Made by a program: the position numbers and the translations under genes. The notes below the pieces were generated by a model, which was not told where the DNA came from, did not search any database, and saw only the letters and a list, made by a program, of their open reading frames with translations. Of a stretch of DNA of 64,000 bases, positions 1 to 8,429 are shown one piece after another (positions within the stretch are counted from its first letter, which is position 1; each line of letters starts with the position of its first letter). The DNA comes from Methanobrevibacter sp. (GTDB taxonomy: Archaea > Methanobacteriota > Methanobacteria > Methanobacteriales > Methanobacteriaceae), in NCBI GenBank assembly GCA_017652345.1, contig JAGCBE010000101.1:1-64000 (forward strand), in the 5' to 3' direction.

Positions 1-7
1 ATAAATT

Positions 8-69
8 CCCTAAACAAGCTGACAGCTTATTGCTTTTTCATTTTCCAATAGGTTGTTAGCTTATTTAGG
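8..69. repeat. long imperfect inverted repeat
   Basis: The arm at 8-26 (CCCTAAACAAGCTGACAGC) pairs with 51-69 at 16 of 19 positions, the rest mostly G-U type. The 24-base loop is U-rich. It lies in a gene-free stretch at the window edge, so it may be an RNA hairpin or terminator for a gene outside the window. A second small hairpin (CTTATT/AATAAG inside GGG/CCC) sits at 68-90. Confidence 0.55.
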
Positions 70-100
70 GGGCTTATTTAATAAGTTCCCACTTCATTCC

Positions 101-180
101 GTTATCAAAAATATTTTAAGACACATTGATTTATTGAGTGGAACAATTACCCACATAACATATTCAATGTGTCTTATTTT
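101..180. terminator. bidirectional terminator-like hairpin, repeat family copy 1
   Basis: AAGACACATTGA (118-129) pairs perfectly with TCAATGTGTCTT (164-175). The inner part contains GAGTGGAACAATTACCCAC. T-rich tracts flank both sides. The same flank (GTTATCAAAAATA) and stem recur at 55163-55241, and a partial copy lies at 23237-23280. The rest of 1-242 holds no gene that can be supported. Confidence 0.6.
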
Positions 181-242
181 AATTTTGAGAACAAAGAGAA
201 CTATAGTTTCTTATCAATTTTTTATCATTTAACTATTTGGAA

Positions 243-632
243 ATGAATAAATTAGAAGAAATCAAAAAACACATTATGTTAATCAATGACATTTTATTAC
301 AGGAAAACAAAGAAAAGAAAGAATGAAATAAAGTTCGAATAGTTTATTGGCTAGATAGCGTATGAGTTTTAGATAGGGACACCATTAAATTATTTTATAA
401 ACGAGAAGACGCGTATAACTATTATAAAGACTTAGCAATGTGTACATTAGACGGGTATAAAAAGAATAATGATAGACTAAAAAGAGTAAATGCTATAAAT
501 GATTTCACAGAGTATACATATTTTCTTGACAATGATTACCCAGAGTTTTGAATTGATAATAAGAGTAAATGAAATTGCCATATGTGGTTTGAGTATGAAG
601 AATGTATTTTGGAAGAATGTTTTATTTCTTAA
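243..632 (+). CDS. hypothetical protein, first gene of the early + strand cluster
   Basis: A 129-residue protein with four in-frame UGA (Gly) codons, ending at UAA. It is Lys- and Tyr-rich with an amphipathic N-terminus (MNKLEEIKKHIMLINDIL) and no motif I recognise. It is the first of a tightly packed series of small early genes; the next start follows 12 bases after its stop. The ATG is the first in the frame after the hairpins at 1-180. Function unknown. Confidence 0.7.
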
Positions 633-644
633 CTAATTATAAAA

Positions 645-968
645 ATGGAGAAATTTAAAATTACAGATGAGATGAGAAAGTGGTGTGAAGAGAATAAAGA
701 AGATATTGAAAGTAAATACTTAGACACTATGCGTAGTATCTGAATAGATTTCTGTGAAGAGTTTAATACAGAAGGGAACTTTGATATGTGGTGAAATCCA
801 GACTGAGATATGTATCTAATGTATGTGGCTAGTGTAGGGAATTTACCTACGTTAATTCTTGATTGAGATATATGGCGAGAAACAATAGATGAGTTCTTAG
901 GTTTTATAGAAGACAATGAAAATTACGCCATACAATTAAGAGAGAAATTAAAAGATTTTAAATTATAA
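645..968 (+). CDS. hypothetical acidic protein
   Basis: 107 residues with four UGA codons, giving local sequence such as MWGNPDGDMYLMYVASVGN. The protein is acidic with many Glu and Asp and no predicted membrane segment. It resembles the small regulatory or anti-host proteins common in phage early regions only in size and position. No family recognised. Confidence 0.7.
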
Positions 969-977
969 TATATAAAA

Positions 978-1316
978 ATGACACACATTAGAACACAACG
1001 AGAAATCTTTAGACAAGTAGTGAGGCCTTACTGTGATGATGTCTTTGATTTCTTTCAATTAGCCCAAGGGGGTAGAGAAAATTTTCTACATGATATTGAA
1101 CTTGAATTTACTGATAAGCAAGAAGAGGAGCTTACTAAATATATGAACGCTTGACTAGGGTGAACAGCTACAAGAGAAGATTTAGAAGAAAGATTTATCT
1201 TTTGGGTAGAGAAGAATAGAGGCAGACCATTAGATATGGGAGAAATGAATGATATATATGAAGCTATTGAGAATTGGGCTAAAGATAATGGGTATGGTTA
1301 TTTGTATGAAGATTAG
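978..1316 (+). CDS. hypothetical acidic protein
   Basis: 112 residues, two UGA codons, stop UAG. Begins MTHIRTQREIFRQVVRPYCD and contains a stretch rich in Glu and Phe. The next gene follows after a 24-base AT-only leader that starts with the stop codon itself and recurs at following junctions. Function not recognised. Confidence 0.7.
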
Positions 1317-1340
1317 TTTTTATATTTTAATTATATTATT

Positions 1341-1532
1341 ATGGAAGAACTTTATGTACCTAGAGATAGGGTTGATGAGTATCTCGATGACATCGCAGAC
1401 TTTTTATGACTGTGTCAAGCTATGTTAATTTTAGCAGATGTTTCTAATGATGAGAAGGTTGAAAAATTAGAAACAGCTCTCGGAAATTTAATAGATAAGC
1501 GAGAGCCTACTCTAGAAGAAAGAGATGAGTAG
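1341..1532 (+). CDS. small hypothetical protein
   Basis: 63 residues, one UGA codon. Begins MEELYVPRDRVDEYLDDIAD and is strongly acidic and probably helical. Preceded by the leader TTTTTATATTTTAATTATAT, nearly identical to the leader of the next gene. No family recognised. Confidence 0.65.
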
Positions 1533-1556
1533 TTTTTATATTTTAATTATAGTAAA

Positions 1557-1844
1557 ATGTATGACTGTTATTTAGAATGCACCGAATGAGAAAAACTTAA
1601 TTTATCTGAGGTGTTCTACGAGATAAAGAATTATCGTTTAATAGAAATATGATTAGAGAATTGACTTGTCGTTAGACAATGGAAAGATATCCCCATAACA
1701 CGGACAGCAGAAGACGGAGAGGTTTTCAATATGAAATATTGAACGGTATATCTTACCCATTGACCAGACATAATAAGGACACGAGATTGATGGGGAGAAG
1801 ATAGTCTAAAGGAGTGGCTAGACATTTGTGCAGAAAGTATTTAA
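1557..1844 (+). CDS. hypothetical protein rich in UGA glycines
   Basis: 95 residues with six UGA codons, so the standard code would see no gene here. The N-terminus is MYDCYLECTEGEKLNLSEVF. The middle contains a run of hydrophobic residues and Trp but no clear membrane helix. It sits between two copies of the family A leader. Function unknown. Confidence 0.65.
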
Positions 1845-1861
1845 TTCTTAATTATATTAAA

Positions 1862-2071
1862 ATGAAATACACAGAAGAAGATATAATGTTAGATGAAAAA
1901 TTAACTAAGTTAAGAAAGGAACATTGACGTTTAGAAGCCCAACTATCTGATAATTGGCAAGAGATAAAAAAGATATTTAAACAATTTAAGAAACAATGAT
2001 ATTGACCTAAGCATCCAATAAATCATCACCGATATATGGAGTGGAAATGACGTGGGAGATTTTATGATTAG
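1862..2071 (+). CDS. small basic hypothetical protein
   Basis: 69 residues, four UGA codons. A helical N-terminal half (MKYTEEDIMLDEKLTKLRKE) is followed by a basic aromatic tail. The start follows the repeated leader TTCTTAATTATATTAAAATG. Possibly nucleic-acid binding from its charge, but no motif supports this. Confidence 0.65.
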
Positions 2072-2095
2072 TTTTTAATTCTTAATTATATTAAA

Positions 2096-2434
2096 ATGGG
2101 GTACAAAGAAATCAACGAAGAAAAGACGGGTTTCAAATTTGAAACTAATGTCTGGGAATTGTTCACAGAGGCAGAAATAAATGACGATGTGGACATCGAA
2201 GAACTTTACAGAAAGCTATTCAGAGAATGGCACGATGATGTAAGGTTAATTGCTGAACTATCTATGTGTATGAATCGAAAGTTATGGGAGCATTATGAGT
2301 ACAAAGGAACAGCTGACTCATATCACGAAAGATTAGCAGAACTTTATGATTCATTATGGAGAAAGGTTCACGACTATGCACTAGACTATTTCACTTGAGA
2401 AGATGGTGCATACTATTTTAGAATTACTGATTAA
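2096..2434 (+). CDS. hypothetical acidic helical protein
   Basis: 112 residues. The first 100 codons carry no UGA; a single UGA near the end extends it by 12 residues to UAA. Begins MGYKEINEEKTGFKFETNVW and ends in an aromatic, acidic segment. Preceded by the same leader as its neighbours. No family recognised. Confidence 0.75.
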
Positions 2435-2438
2435 TAAA

Positions 2439-2705
2439 ATGGCACGAAAAGATTTTACTTTAAAAGCAAAAATTCCTAAGGAAGAAATTAGGAGAAGACC
2501 TAAAAGAGTTTATCAATTTTCATTTGATTGAGCGTTGAAAGGTATGAAGAGTGGAGATATTCTTTATACAAGGAACGAAGATAAAGATGTAACCTCAAGG
2601 ACTACGGCTCTTGGTTTGAACTGACAGTTTAAAACGGAGAGAGTTGTCGTAGTTCATATGAAATCTGGGGAAACAGAAAGGGGAACATTGATTACTAAAA
2701 TTTAG
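2439..2705 (+). CDS. small basic hypothetical protein
   Basis: 88 residues, two UGA codons, starting 5 bases after the upstream stop. The N-terminal third is strongly basic (MARKDFTLKAKIPKEEIRRR). The second half has alternating hydrophobic residues suggesting beta strands. It could be a small nucleic-acid-binding protein, but this is only inferred from charge. Confidence 0.65.
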
Positions 2706-2729
2706 TTTTATTTTATTACCAATATAATT

Positions 2730-2969
2730 ATGGACACAGGTATGGAAAAGTTTTTTATCATTACCCACAATGATAAATATGGTGGGACTACAAACTTTTA
2801 TTTCAAGGATATGGCTATGGCTATAATTCAGTTCAGAGAATTTATGGAACAAGCAGGAATTACAGAGAAGATTAAATGAAATATGCCGGTAGTATTTGAA
2901 TATGGGGACTGATGTAAGCTTATGCTATGGGAAAGAGAGTTTGATGATAATAAATTGTATCATTTATAG
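2730..2969 (+). CDS. small hypothetical protein
   Basis: 79 residues, two UGA codons. Begins MDTGMEKFFIITHNDKYGGT and has a mix of strand- and helix-forming segments. It lies between AT-only leaders in the same small-gene series. No homologue recognised. Confidence 0.65.
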
Positions 2970-2992
2970 TTTTTATTTTATTAAAATATATT

Positions 2993-3421
2993 ATGGCAAA
3001 ATTAACAATTGACGAACGTTTAGCTTTATTGGAAGAAGCTGAAAACTTTTTTGCAGATTTGTCTGCATCTGGTGAAGACAATGAAAAACTTTGACTTAGA
3101 AAAGCGGCAGCTTTGTGAACAGTCAAAGAGTGTCTGGAACTTTACAAAAACAAAATGCTTGAATGAAAAGATTGGACAGAGAAAACATTAAAAGAATGAT
3201 TAGCTACTGCAATTGAGGAAGATTATATAGAAAGAATGATAAGGTTAAATTGAATGGATGAGTTGGAAGCTAATTTCTATAGAGGTTGATTTGGTTTGGC
3301 TATTGGTATCATTGAATGAGACGAAGAACAAATCAATTGACTTAAAGAATTGGAAGAACAGTATGATAAAATAGTAGAGATGAAAGCACAAAATAGAACG
3401 GTGGCAGATTTATTAAAATAG
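2993..3421 (+). CDS. hypothetical helical protein
   Basis: 142 residues with eight UGA codons. The protein is almost entirely helix-forming and acidic (MAKLTIDERLALLEEAENFF), with heptad-like hydrophobic spacing in both halves, so a coiled-coil or oligomeric early protein is plausible. Ends at UAG after LLK. No specific family recognised. Confidence 0.7.
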
Positions 3422-3480
3422 TATTGATTTTAGTATATGAATGTGTATAAAATATATGTTTATATTTTAATTATATTAGA

Positions 3481-3684
3481 ATGAACGTAACAGAAGAACG
3501 TCCTTTAATCAAAATGTATAAAAAGAGTGAGTGCTGTAGAAAAGAATGAGTGTTATGACATGAGTTTCGTGTTATTAAAGATAAATATATACCTATAAGA
3601 TATGAAACTCCAGGAAACAATAAATATTCTAAAGCGTGATATGGTATCAGATATATCAAGAAGGACGATATTTTAAATTATTAA
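3481..3684 (+). CDS. small basic hypothetical protein
   Basis: 67 residues, three UGA codons. Contains a Cys pair (ECC) near residue 18 and a basic C-terminal half. Preceded by another copy of the family A leader (TATATTTTAATTATATTAGAATG). Function unknown. Confidence 0.6.
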
Positions 3685-3696
3685 AATATTTTGAGA

Positions 3697-3981
3697 ATGG
3701 TTTTATGATATGTTATAGTTGCTATATTAGTGGTAAATGCTTGTTTTCACTGAATAAATTATAACCTCCCCAAGTATGTGATAGAGCAAAATTTTGGTCT
3801 AGTAGACATATTGTATAGATTATTTAAAATTGTGGCTCCGTGGTGCCTTATGTATCCACTTATTACATTAACTTGGAATTGGTCATTAATATTGTTGAGT
3901 AGTTTTTTATATCTACTAGCATTTTGAATAAAAAGACTTACTCGGTATTTAGCTTATAAAGATGAATTATGATATGATTAG
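3697..3981 (+). CDS. membrane protein, two or more helices
   Basis: 94 residues, four UGA codons. A first hydrophobic helix spans residues 2-20 and further ones lie near 45-80, where the sequence is rich in Leu, Ile, Trp and Phe. The C-terminus is charged. The layout suits a small inner-membrane protein acting on the host envelope early in infection, or a holin-like pore, but nothing decides between these. Confidence 0.6.
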
Positions 3982-4039
3982 TAAATATCCTAAGAAGGAT
4001 AATTCTTAAACTTATATTTAAATCTTAATTATTATAATT

Positions 4040-4462
4040 ATGACTACAAACAGTAAAGAGTACATGCGTAAATATTACGCAGAGCACAAAGAGGCATTCA
4101 AGGAAGCATCAAGGAGATGTCGCGAGAAAAAAAGACAGCAAAAAATTCTCGACAATCCTAACCCTAGACTTTTCGATATGAGAGAAGACTACAAAACTCC
4201 TACAACAGAGGACTTTAAGGCCATTCCAGAGGTTAGAACAACTTACAATAGGGACTATTACCTCAAGAATAGAGACAGGATTAGAGCTCAACAAAAAGAG
4301 AGTAGAAGAAGGAAGAAAATAAATGCTAGACAGAGAGCTTATTACGCTGAACATAGAGAGCATATCTGTGAGCTACAGAATAAGAGCAGAGCTAAGAGAA
4401 AGAGAGAAAAGAAGCTATCTAAATCTTTCTTTGGTAGACTATATTTGAAGATATTTGGTTAA
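4040..4462 (+). CDS. basic repeat protein with YY-x-x-H/N-R-x motifs
   Basis: 140 residues with no UGA codon, unusual among its neighbours. Three copies of a unit of about 25 residues are visible: MRKYYAEHKEAFKEASRRCR, then RDYYLKNRDRIRAQQKESRR and RAYYAEHREHICELQNKSRA. The same basic unit precedes the HNH domain of the gene at 6169 and opens the coiled-coil protein at 9526. Such repeats commonly accompany phage HNH enzymes and probably bind DNA. No catalytic domain is seen here. Confidence 0.75.
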   Translation: MTTNSKEYMRKYYAEHKEAFKEASRRCREKKRQQKILDNPNPRLFDMREDYKTPTTEDFKAIPEVRTTYNRDYYLKNRDRIRAQQKESRRRKKINARQRAYYAEHREHICELQNKSRAKRKREKKLSKSFFGRLYLKIFG

Positions 4463-4515
4463 TGTCAAATGATTTTTGAAATTCATATTGCATTTTAGAA
4501 TAACTACATTACTAT

Positions 4516-4535
4516 GGGGTATGATTATTTACCCC
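4516..4535 (+). other. hairpin just upstream of a start codon
   Basis: GGGGTA (4516-4521) pairs with TACCCC (4530-4535) around an 8-base loop, 13 bases before the ATG at 4548. No T tract follows on the + strand, so a leader structure is more likely than a terminator. Confidence 0.4.
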
Positions 4536-4547
4536 AAAAATAGTTGA

Positions 4548-5138
4548 ATGTTTAAGAAAGAATGAACGCAGAAGCAGAAGGCACTAGATTTCTATAATGC
4601 TTATGAAGGACAAAAAGTTCAATGGCAAACTTTTTATTACAGGGTGCGTTTAGGTTGAGAAGAAACTTGGGAAGATAAAATTAAGCCGAGAGAAAGAACT
4701 TACAACAGAAAAACGACTGCGCCCACAGGTAAACGAGCAAAAGAAATGACACGATATAACGAGCAACCAGAGCCTAAGGCTTCAAAGAACTTATTTAGGA
4801 ACAGATTAAACTCCAACTACCCGAAGGAGCAAGCTATTCTTATGGGAGAAAAATGGGACGCTGTAAAGAGGTGACAATCTAAACAAAGCTACCCAGCTAA
4901 AGTATATGTTCCTAAAAAAATAGTCGTCAAAGAGCCAGACGAAAGAGATTTTAGAATAGAAGTTACCCTTTCAAAAGAGGAGGCTAGAGTTTTCAGAAAA
5001 GAATATATTAATATGATAGAACAAACCGAATGGGAGCTTACATATACAGAAGAAAAAACTCAAGTAAGTGAATTGAATGAAAGATTGACTAGACTCAAAT
5101 GAGAGCTAGAGATATTTAATTTATATAATAAACGTTAA
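4548..5138 (+). CDS. putative DNA-binding protein with duplicated helical repeats
   Basis: 196 residues, four UGA codons. Two related segments, TFYYRVRLGGEETWEDKI and LFRNRLNSNYPKEQAILMGE, resemble the short helical repeats (aromatic, R-L, then G/W and an acidic A/I helix) found around phage endonucleases and replisome organisers. The C-terminal third is a probable coiled coil. Two bases separate it from the next gene. The DNA-binding role is inferred from the repeat type. Confidence 0.6.
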
Positions 5139-5140
5139 AA

Positions 5141-5764
5141 ATGAAAAACCCAAGCAATTTATTAGAGGATGTAAAGAAATGTTTAACTGACCCAGTGTCA
5201 GACATCCTACAAAACTTTTCTCTAGAAAAATCTAGATTTTATTATGACAAATGGGCTAAGCAATGGGCTGCGGGAGACTACAGATTTAATCCAGCAGACA
5301 AAAAGGAAGAGGTTAGATTTGATTTCTCTAGTTTAGATGAGTTAACAACAAAATCTATTGAGGCACACAATACATTTGTTAATGTAAAAAAGCAAGATTT
5401 CTTTAAATGATGTGACTGGTATGTATTTTGACAAGAAGTTGTGGTTGAATGGCATAGATTAAAGTCATTTGACGAATGGTTGCACGATGGACTAAGGGAT
5501 GCTTTGATTATGGCATATCAATGTCCAGAAGATGCAGCTAGAAAGGTGATTGAGAAGAAACATTGAAAGTGAGTGTATACAAATTGTGCCGTACATATGT
5601 TTGCTGAATGAATTATCACAGAAGATATACTAAAAAGGCTTGGACAATATGAAAAATATCAAGAAATTTCGTGAAGAAATATCGAAGAAGATATCGAGCA
5701 AGCAAGAAAGGGTTTGGAAGATATCGAACAAAATAATGTAACTGTTTTACAACTTAAAATGTAA
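5141..5764 (+). CDS. hypothetical protein
   Basis: 207 residues, six UGA codons; only its first 89 codons are open under the standard code. Acidic, Trp-rich N-terminal part (MKNPSNLLEDVKKCLTDPVS) and a helical C-terminal tail rich in Glu and Gln. It starts 2 bases after the upstream stop and is followed within 5 bases by the next gene, so the three are probably co-translated. No family recognised. Confidence 0.7.
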
Positions 5765-5768
5765 TAGA

Positions 5769-6182
5769 ATGCCAACAGAAAGAGAACTAATTATGGGTAT
5801 TACAGATGACTGAGCTACAGATATATTAGTACCCCTGCAGCAGGAGGAGTCAGAGTTAACTCCACTACCAGAAATTGAATATAAAATAGTCGAGTGAAAT
5901 ACTATGGATAAACTTATTAGAGACGTGAATGCTCATTTAAAAAACGGACGACAGACTGAATGAGGAGTTCAAGTTGTAAGCTGACAGACAACTAGGTTTT
6001 ATCAGAGTATGATTAGGTGGGTGGTAAAAAATGGTAATATTATGACGAAACCCGAAATGCCAAGCGAAAATTCCGAAGCCGAGTGCCTGGGGACCCAAGC
6101 CGGTCCTCTTTGAGAAGGTATGTCATTCTTAAATAATGAACCAGATTTATATGAAGATGTAGATAAAGATGAGTGAAATTAA
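5769..6182 (+). CDS. hypothetical protein carrying a GC-rich inserted segment
   Basis: 137 residues, six UGA codons. The feature of note is a segment at 6054-6106, EMPSENSEAECLGTQA, whose DNA is far more GC-rich than its surroundings. It is 79 percent identical over 48 bases, in the same reading frame, to a segment in the unrelated protein at 18042-18617. The rest of the protein is unrecognised. Its stop overlaps the start of the HNH gene by 14 bases. Confidence 0.7.
6054..6106 (+). repeat. GC-rich in-frame repeat, copy 1
   Basis: Begins GAAATGCC and ends in the exact 16-mer CCTGGGGACCCAAGCC, shared with copy 2 at 18492-18545. Ten mismatches in 48 aligned bases. Codons such as CUG GGG ACC GCC are foreign to this AT-rich genome. 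Both copies encode E-M-P-x-x-N-x-E-x-E-x-L-G-T-Q-A. Confidence 0.8.
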
Positions 6183-6756
6183 ATTTGATTTCTCTTTACC
6201 ATGGAAAGAGTTTAAAGAAGTCTACGCTTTTACTGGGTTGGCGCGTAAAGATTTGTATAATAAATGGTATTCTCAATATAATTGAAACAGAGAAAAGGTA
6301 TTATCGTATAAAAGAAATAAATATCAAGAGAATAGAGATAAAATCTTAGCAGAGAAAAAGGAGCGGTATAAAAATAATAAGGATATTTATAATCAAAGAA
6401 GAAAGAAATATAAAAAGTCTGCAAAAGCACTTGAACATGAAAAACAATACGCTAGACAATATCGTAAAGATAATAAAGAGAAATATAAAAACGTTATAAA
6501 GAGATGTAAAGAGAAAAAATGATATGCCTGGATGCATTCTAAAATAGAATACGAAGTTAAAAAAAGAGGCATCCGTCCTCAGAAATGCCCCATATGTTGA
6601 TGATGATGAACTATTGATGCTCATCACCCGGATTATAATAAATGGAATGAAATTGTTTTCGCTTGTCATTCATGTCACTGAAAAATCCATAGTTGATTAA
6701 TTGAGTGTCCGACTCCAATAGATATTTTATCTGTAAATAATATAAAATGAAATTAA
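6169..6756 (+). CDS. HNH endonuclease with basic repeats
   Basis: 195 residues. Residues 1-130 hold lysine-rich, tyrosine-containing repeats (KYQENRDKILAEKKERYKNN). The C-terminal domain is a zinc-bound HNH nuclease: CPICGGG, then DAHHPDY, then CHSCHGKIH. The triple UGA in CPICGGG and the UGA in CHGKIH fall where the family has Gly. His-His and the four Cys supply the active site and zinc site. The gene overlaps both neighbours (ATGA-type junctions), so it is fully integrated in the operon. Probably a free-standing homing or packaging-type nuclease. Confidence 0.88.
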
Positions 6757-6914
6757 CATCAACTCAGCTTCCGGATAAGAGAAACTATGAAACTTATAAT
6801 AATGAGGCTGAAAAAAATAAGAGGTATAACGAATTGAAAAATCAATGACGCAAGCCCGAACAAGGTTTCTATGATAGCATAAGTGGAAGAATTTATTTTA
6901 TAATATATAAATAG
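6747..6914 (+). CDS. small basic hypothetical protein
   Basis: 55 residues, one UGA codon. Its ATG lies inside the end of the HNH gene (10-base overlap), which suggests translational coupling. Basic and Asn/Tyr-rich, starting MKLTSTQLPDKRNYETYNNE. Function unknown. Confidence 0.55.
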
Positions 6915-6916
6915 TA

Positions 6917-7081
6917 ATGGATTGGAAAAGATTATTGGTGGCTATATGATGTGTAGTAGGAATAATTGTAGTAAGTACATTAACTATATGGATTATAGCT
7001 ATAACTCATTGATGGGCTATGACGTGAGCTATTATTGTGTGAGCTGTAATTCGAGTTTATCATATGTTAGGAGAAGAATAA
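6917..7081 (+). CDS. small membrane protein, holin-like
   Basis: 54 residues with two hydrophobic helices (about residues 6-27 and 32-46), beginning MDWKRLLVAIGCVVGIIVVS. Four UGA codons all fall in helices, where Gly is easily accommodated. It ends in TAATG, overlapping the next, similar membrane gene by one base. A pair of tiny two-helix proteins resembles holin/antiholin pairs, but position in the early cluster makes this uncertain. Confidence 0.6.
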
Positions 7082-7236
7082 TGGACCGAATAAAATTATG
7101 AGCAGCAATAGTAATTACAATAATAATTTTAGCAGTTGTGTCTGGTATTGCTTGGTTAATAGAGAAAACAGATTGACTAATACTTCTTGTGATTATACTT
7201 GTGTGAATAGTTGGAGTTGTTTATTGTAGTTTATAA
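7081..7236 (+). CDS. small membrane protein, pair of the previous
   Basis: 51 residues, two hydrophobic helices (residues 6-25 and 31-48), starting MDRIKLGAAIVITIIILAVV. Three UGA codons. It shares size and topology with the gene at 6917 and overlaps its stop (TAATG). The RNA cluster begins immediately downstream. Confidence 0.6.
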
Positions 7237-7241
7237 TCACT

Positions 7242-7268
7242 GGAATGCTGGATGCCATAAAGAACAGC
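7242..7268 (+). repeat. 27-base direct repeat, copy A
   Basis: GGAATGCTGGATGCCATAAA plus GAACAGC. Copy B at 7793-7819 differs at one base. Each copy opens a gene-free, GC-richer, structured stretch, so it may be a processing site, a promoter element or the conserved 5' part of an RNA. Confidence 0.75.
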
Positions 7269-7525
7269 TATTCCTTATTAAATTTGGATGCCCGTAGTTT
7301 CCCGACTACATATGGGTCAGGTGCCGCAGAGCCTGTAATGTTTGCGGTGATATTGGAGTTCATGCTAACTTCCTTGTGCGATAAATACCTGTGAACCAGG
7401 TCGGCTTGGAGGACTCGAAATGTAAGGAGCATTAATCGTCGCGTGATTATTTAAGTCTCCTGGGACTTGATTTCTTGGAGCATGGTGGGTTCGATTCCCA
7501 CTTTCATTATGGCGGAGGAGACTTA
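7269..7525 (+). ncRNA. structured RNA region, class unknown
   Basis: No convincing gene in 7237-7573. The + strand folds into a series of hairpins: GTAGT/ACTAC (about 7292), CCGCA/TGCGG (about 7324), ACCTG/CAGGT (about 7387), AAGTC/GACTT (about 7453), and a tRNA-type T arm GTGGG-TTCGATT-CCCAC at 7485-7501. A D-arm-like CTCGAAATGTAAGGAG lies at 7414-7429, but no acceptor stem closes, so I do not call a tRNA. It could be a degenerate tRNA or a phage-specific RNA. Confidence 0.4.
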
Positions 7526-7573
7526 CTAAACACACTCCTCCCTTAACGAGTTTTATATTATACTTATATACTT

Positions 7574-7786
7574 ATGGGACCTACCATTAAAGAGGAGATT
7601 AAATTACTCCGTGCCGATTTAGAAGAGCTTAATCTAAGAAACCAAAAGCTTGATTTGGAAATTAGAGTAGAAAGAGCTAGAAGGTGAGTTAATGAAAAAG
7701 AGATTGAGCTTGAAAGGTTGAAAGACCCTAATGAATCAACTTGGCCAGACAGCCTTGAATGTTGTAGCCCTTGTGTGAATTATTAA
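7574..7786 (+). CDS. small coiled-coil protein
   Basis: 70 residues, one UGA codon. A long charged helix with leucine heptads (IKLLRADLEELNLRNQKLDL) ends in a Cys-containing tail (ECCSPC). It resembles the proteins at 8430 and 9526 in type. It sits between the two structured RNA stretches. Function unknown. Confidence 0.65.
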
Positions 7787-7792
7787 TTTTAT

Positions 7793-7819
7793 GGAATACT
7801 GGATGCCATAAAGAACAGC
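7793..7819 (+). repeat. 27-base direct repeat, copy B
   Basis: GGAATACTGGATGCCATAAA plus GAACAGC, one base different from copy A at 7242-7268. It lies 41 bases upstream of the tRNA-like gene at 7861. Confidence 0.75.
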
Positions 7820-7860
7820 CAATATATAGTGTCATCTGTGGAGCTTCGGCTCCTTGATGT

Positions 7861-7949
7861 GGGAGAGTAGCTCAACGGAAGAGCTTTGACTGATGAAGGG
7901 ATACCAGTCTGAATGCCCTTGGTAGTTGGTTCGACTCCAACCTCTCTCT
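7861..7949 (+). tRNA. tRNA-like gene with abnormal anticodon region
   Basis: The acceptor stem GGGAGAG (7861-7867) pairs with CTCTCTC (7942-7948), with one G-U pair. The D arm is GCTC-AACGGAA-GAGC and the T arm GTTGG-TTCGACT-CCAAC. At 89 bases it is longer than a class I tRNA, and no normal 5-bp, 7-base anticodon arm forms. The best internal stems are GACTG/CAGTC with a 12-base loop or AAGGG/CCCTT with a 15-base loop. It may carry a small insertion, be a decayed tRNA, or be a tRNA mimic. I cannot assign an anticodon. Confidence 0.6.
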
Positions 7950-8331
7950 ACTTGATATTTACCGTGGACGGGAGCTTTCTCTAGGGGCTCCTTGTCTATA
8001 TGTCACGCCCCAGCTGGGTAGACTAAGAAGGTGCAACTCCTTCTCGTGGCTACTTATGTAAAACGCCCGCGCTCTTCTGTGGCCACAATTTGGTTGGGCC
8101 TTACCTTAAAGAGGCTGGTACTTCAGAATTATGTGCATAGGGTATGTTGGCTAAGTATTTATGCTACGGCGGTGCCGGAAAAAACCGTAGCAATATTGGA
8201 ATGGATGAGGCCACATTGATGTCGACTATATTGGATGTGGATTGCCATAATGTGGGGACGATGGCATAGTAACTAAAAGCCCCTTCAGGAAGCTATTGCA
8301 AGGCTCAATAACCTGTAAACCATTCCTATAT
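7950..8331 (+). ncRNA. structured RNA region, class unknown
   Basis: About 380 bases without a supportable gene. Hairpins include GGAGC/GCTCC (about 7980), AGAAGG-TGCAACT-CCTTCT (about 8025), GCTACGG/CCGTAGC (about 8162-8190) and GCCAT/ATGGC (about 8247). Part of it (CAGCTGGGTAGACT then the AGAAGG hairpin) resembles a tRNA D arm plus anticodon arm without U33. Hallmark sequences of RNase P RNA or tmRNA were looked for by eye and not found. Confidence 0.4.
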
Positions 8332-8407
8332 GCCTTGGTGGTGGAGCGGCTTTAACACAAGGTCCTGCAAAGACCTATACTCGTCGGTTCGAATCCGACC
8401 CAAGGCT
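8332..8407 (+). tRNA. trnC: tRNA-Cys (anticodon GCA)
   Basis: The 7-bp acceptor GCCTTGG/CCAAGGC, a short D arm, the anticodon stem AGGTC/GACCT with loop CTGCAAA (anticodon GCA) and the T arm GTCGG-TTCGAAT-CCGAC all form. The discriminator base is U73, the Cys identity base. CCA is not encoded. In a code 25 genome tRNA-Cys competes with the UGA-reading tRNA-Gly at near-cognate codons, which may explain why the phage carries it. This is inference. Confidence 0.92.
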
Positions 8408-8429
8408 ATTTAAAATTTATATTGAGTTA

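Noticed and set aside
7246..7453. Open frame of 68 codons starting in repeat copy A when UGA is read as Gly.
   Set aside because: It lies in the structured RNA region, has unlike composition, and a frame of this length is not unlikely by chance with only two stop codons.
8031..8219. 62-codon open frame on the + strand.
   Set aside because: Overlaps strong RNA hairpins, has no leader motif and encodes a low-quality sequence rich in Arg and Val; treated as part of the RNA region.
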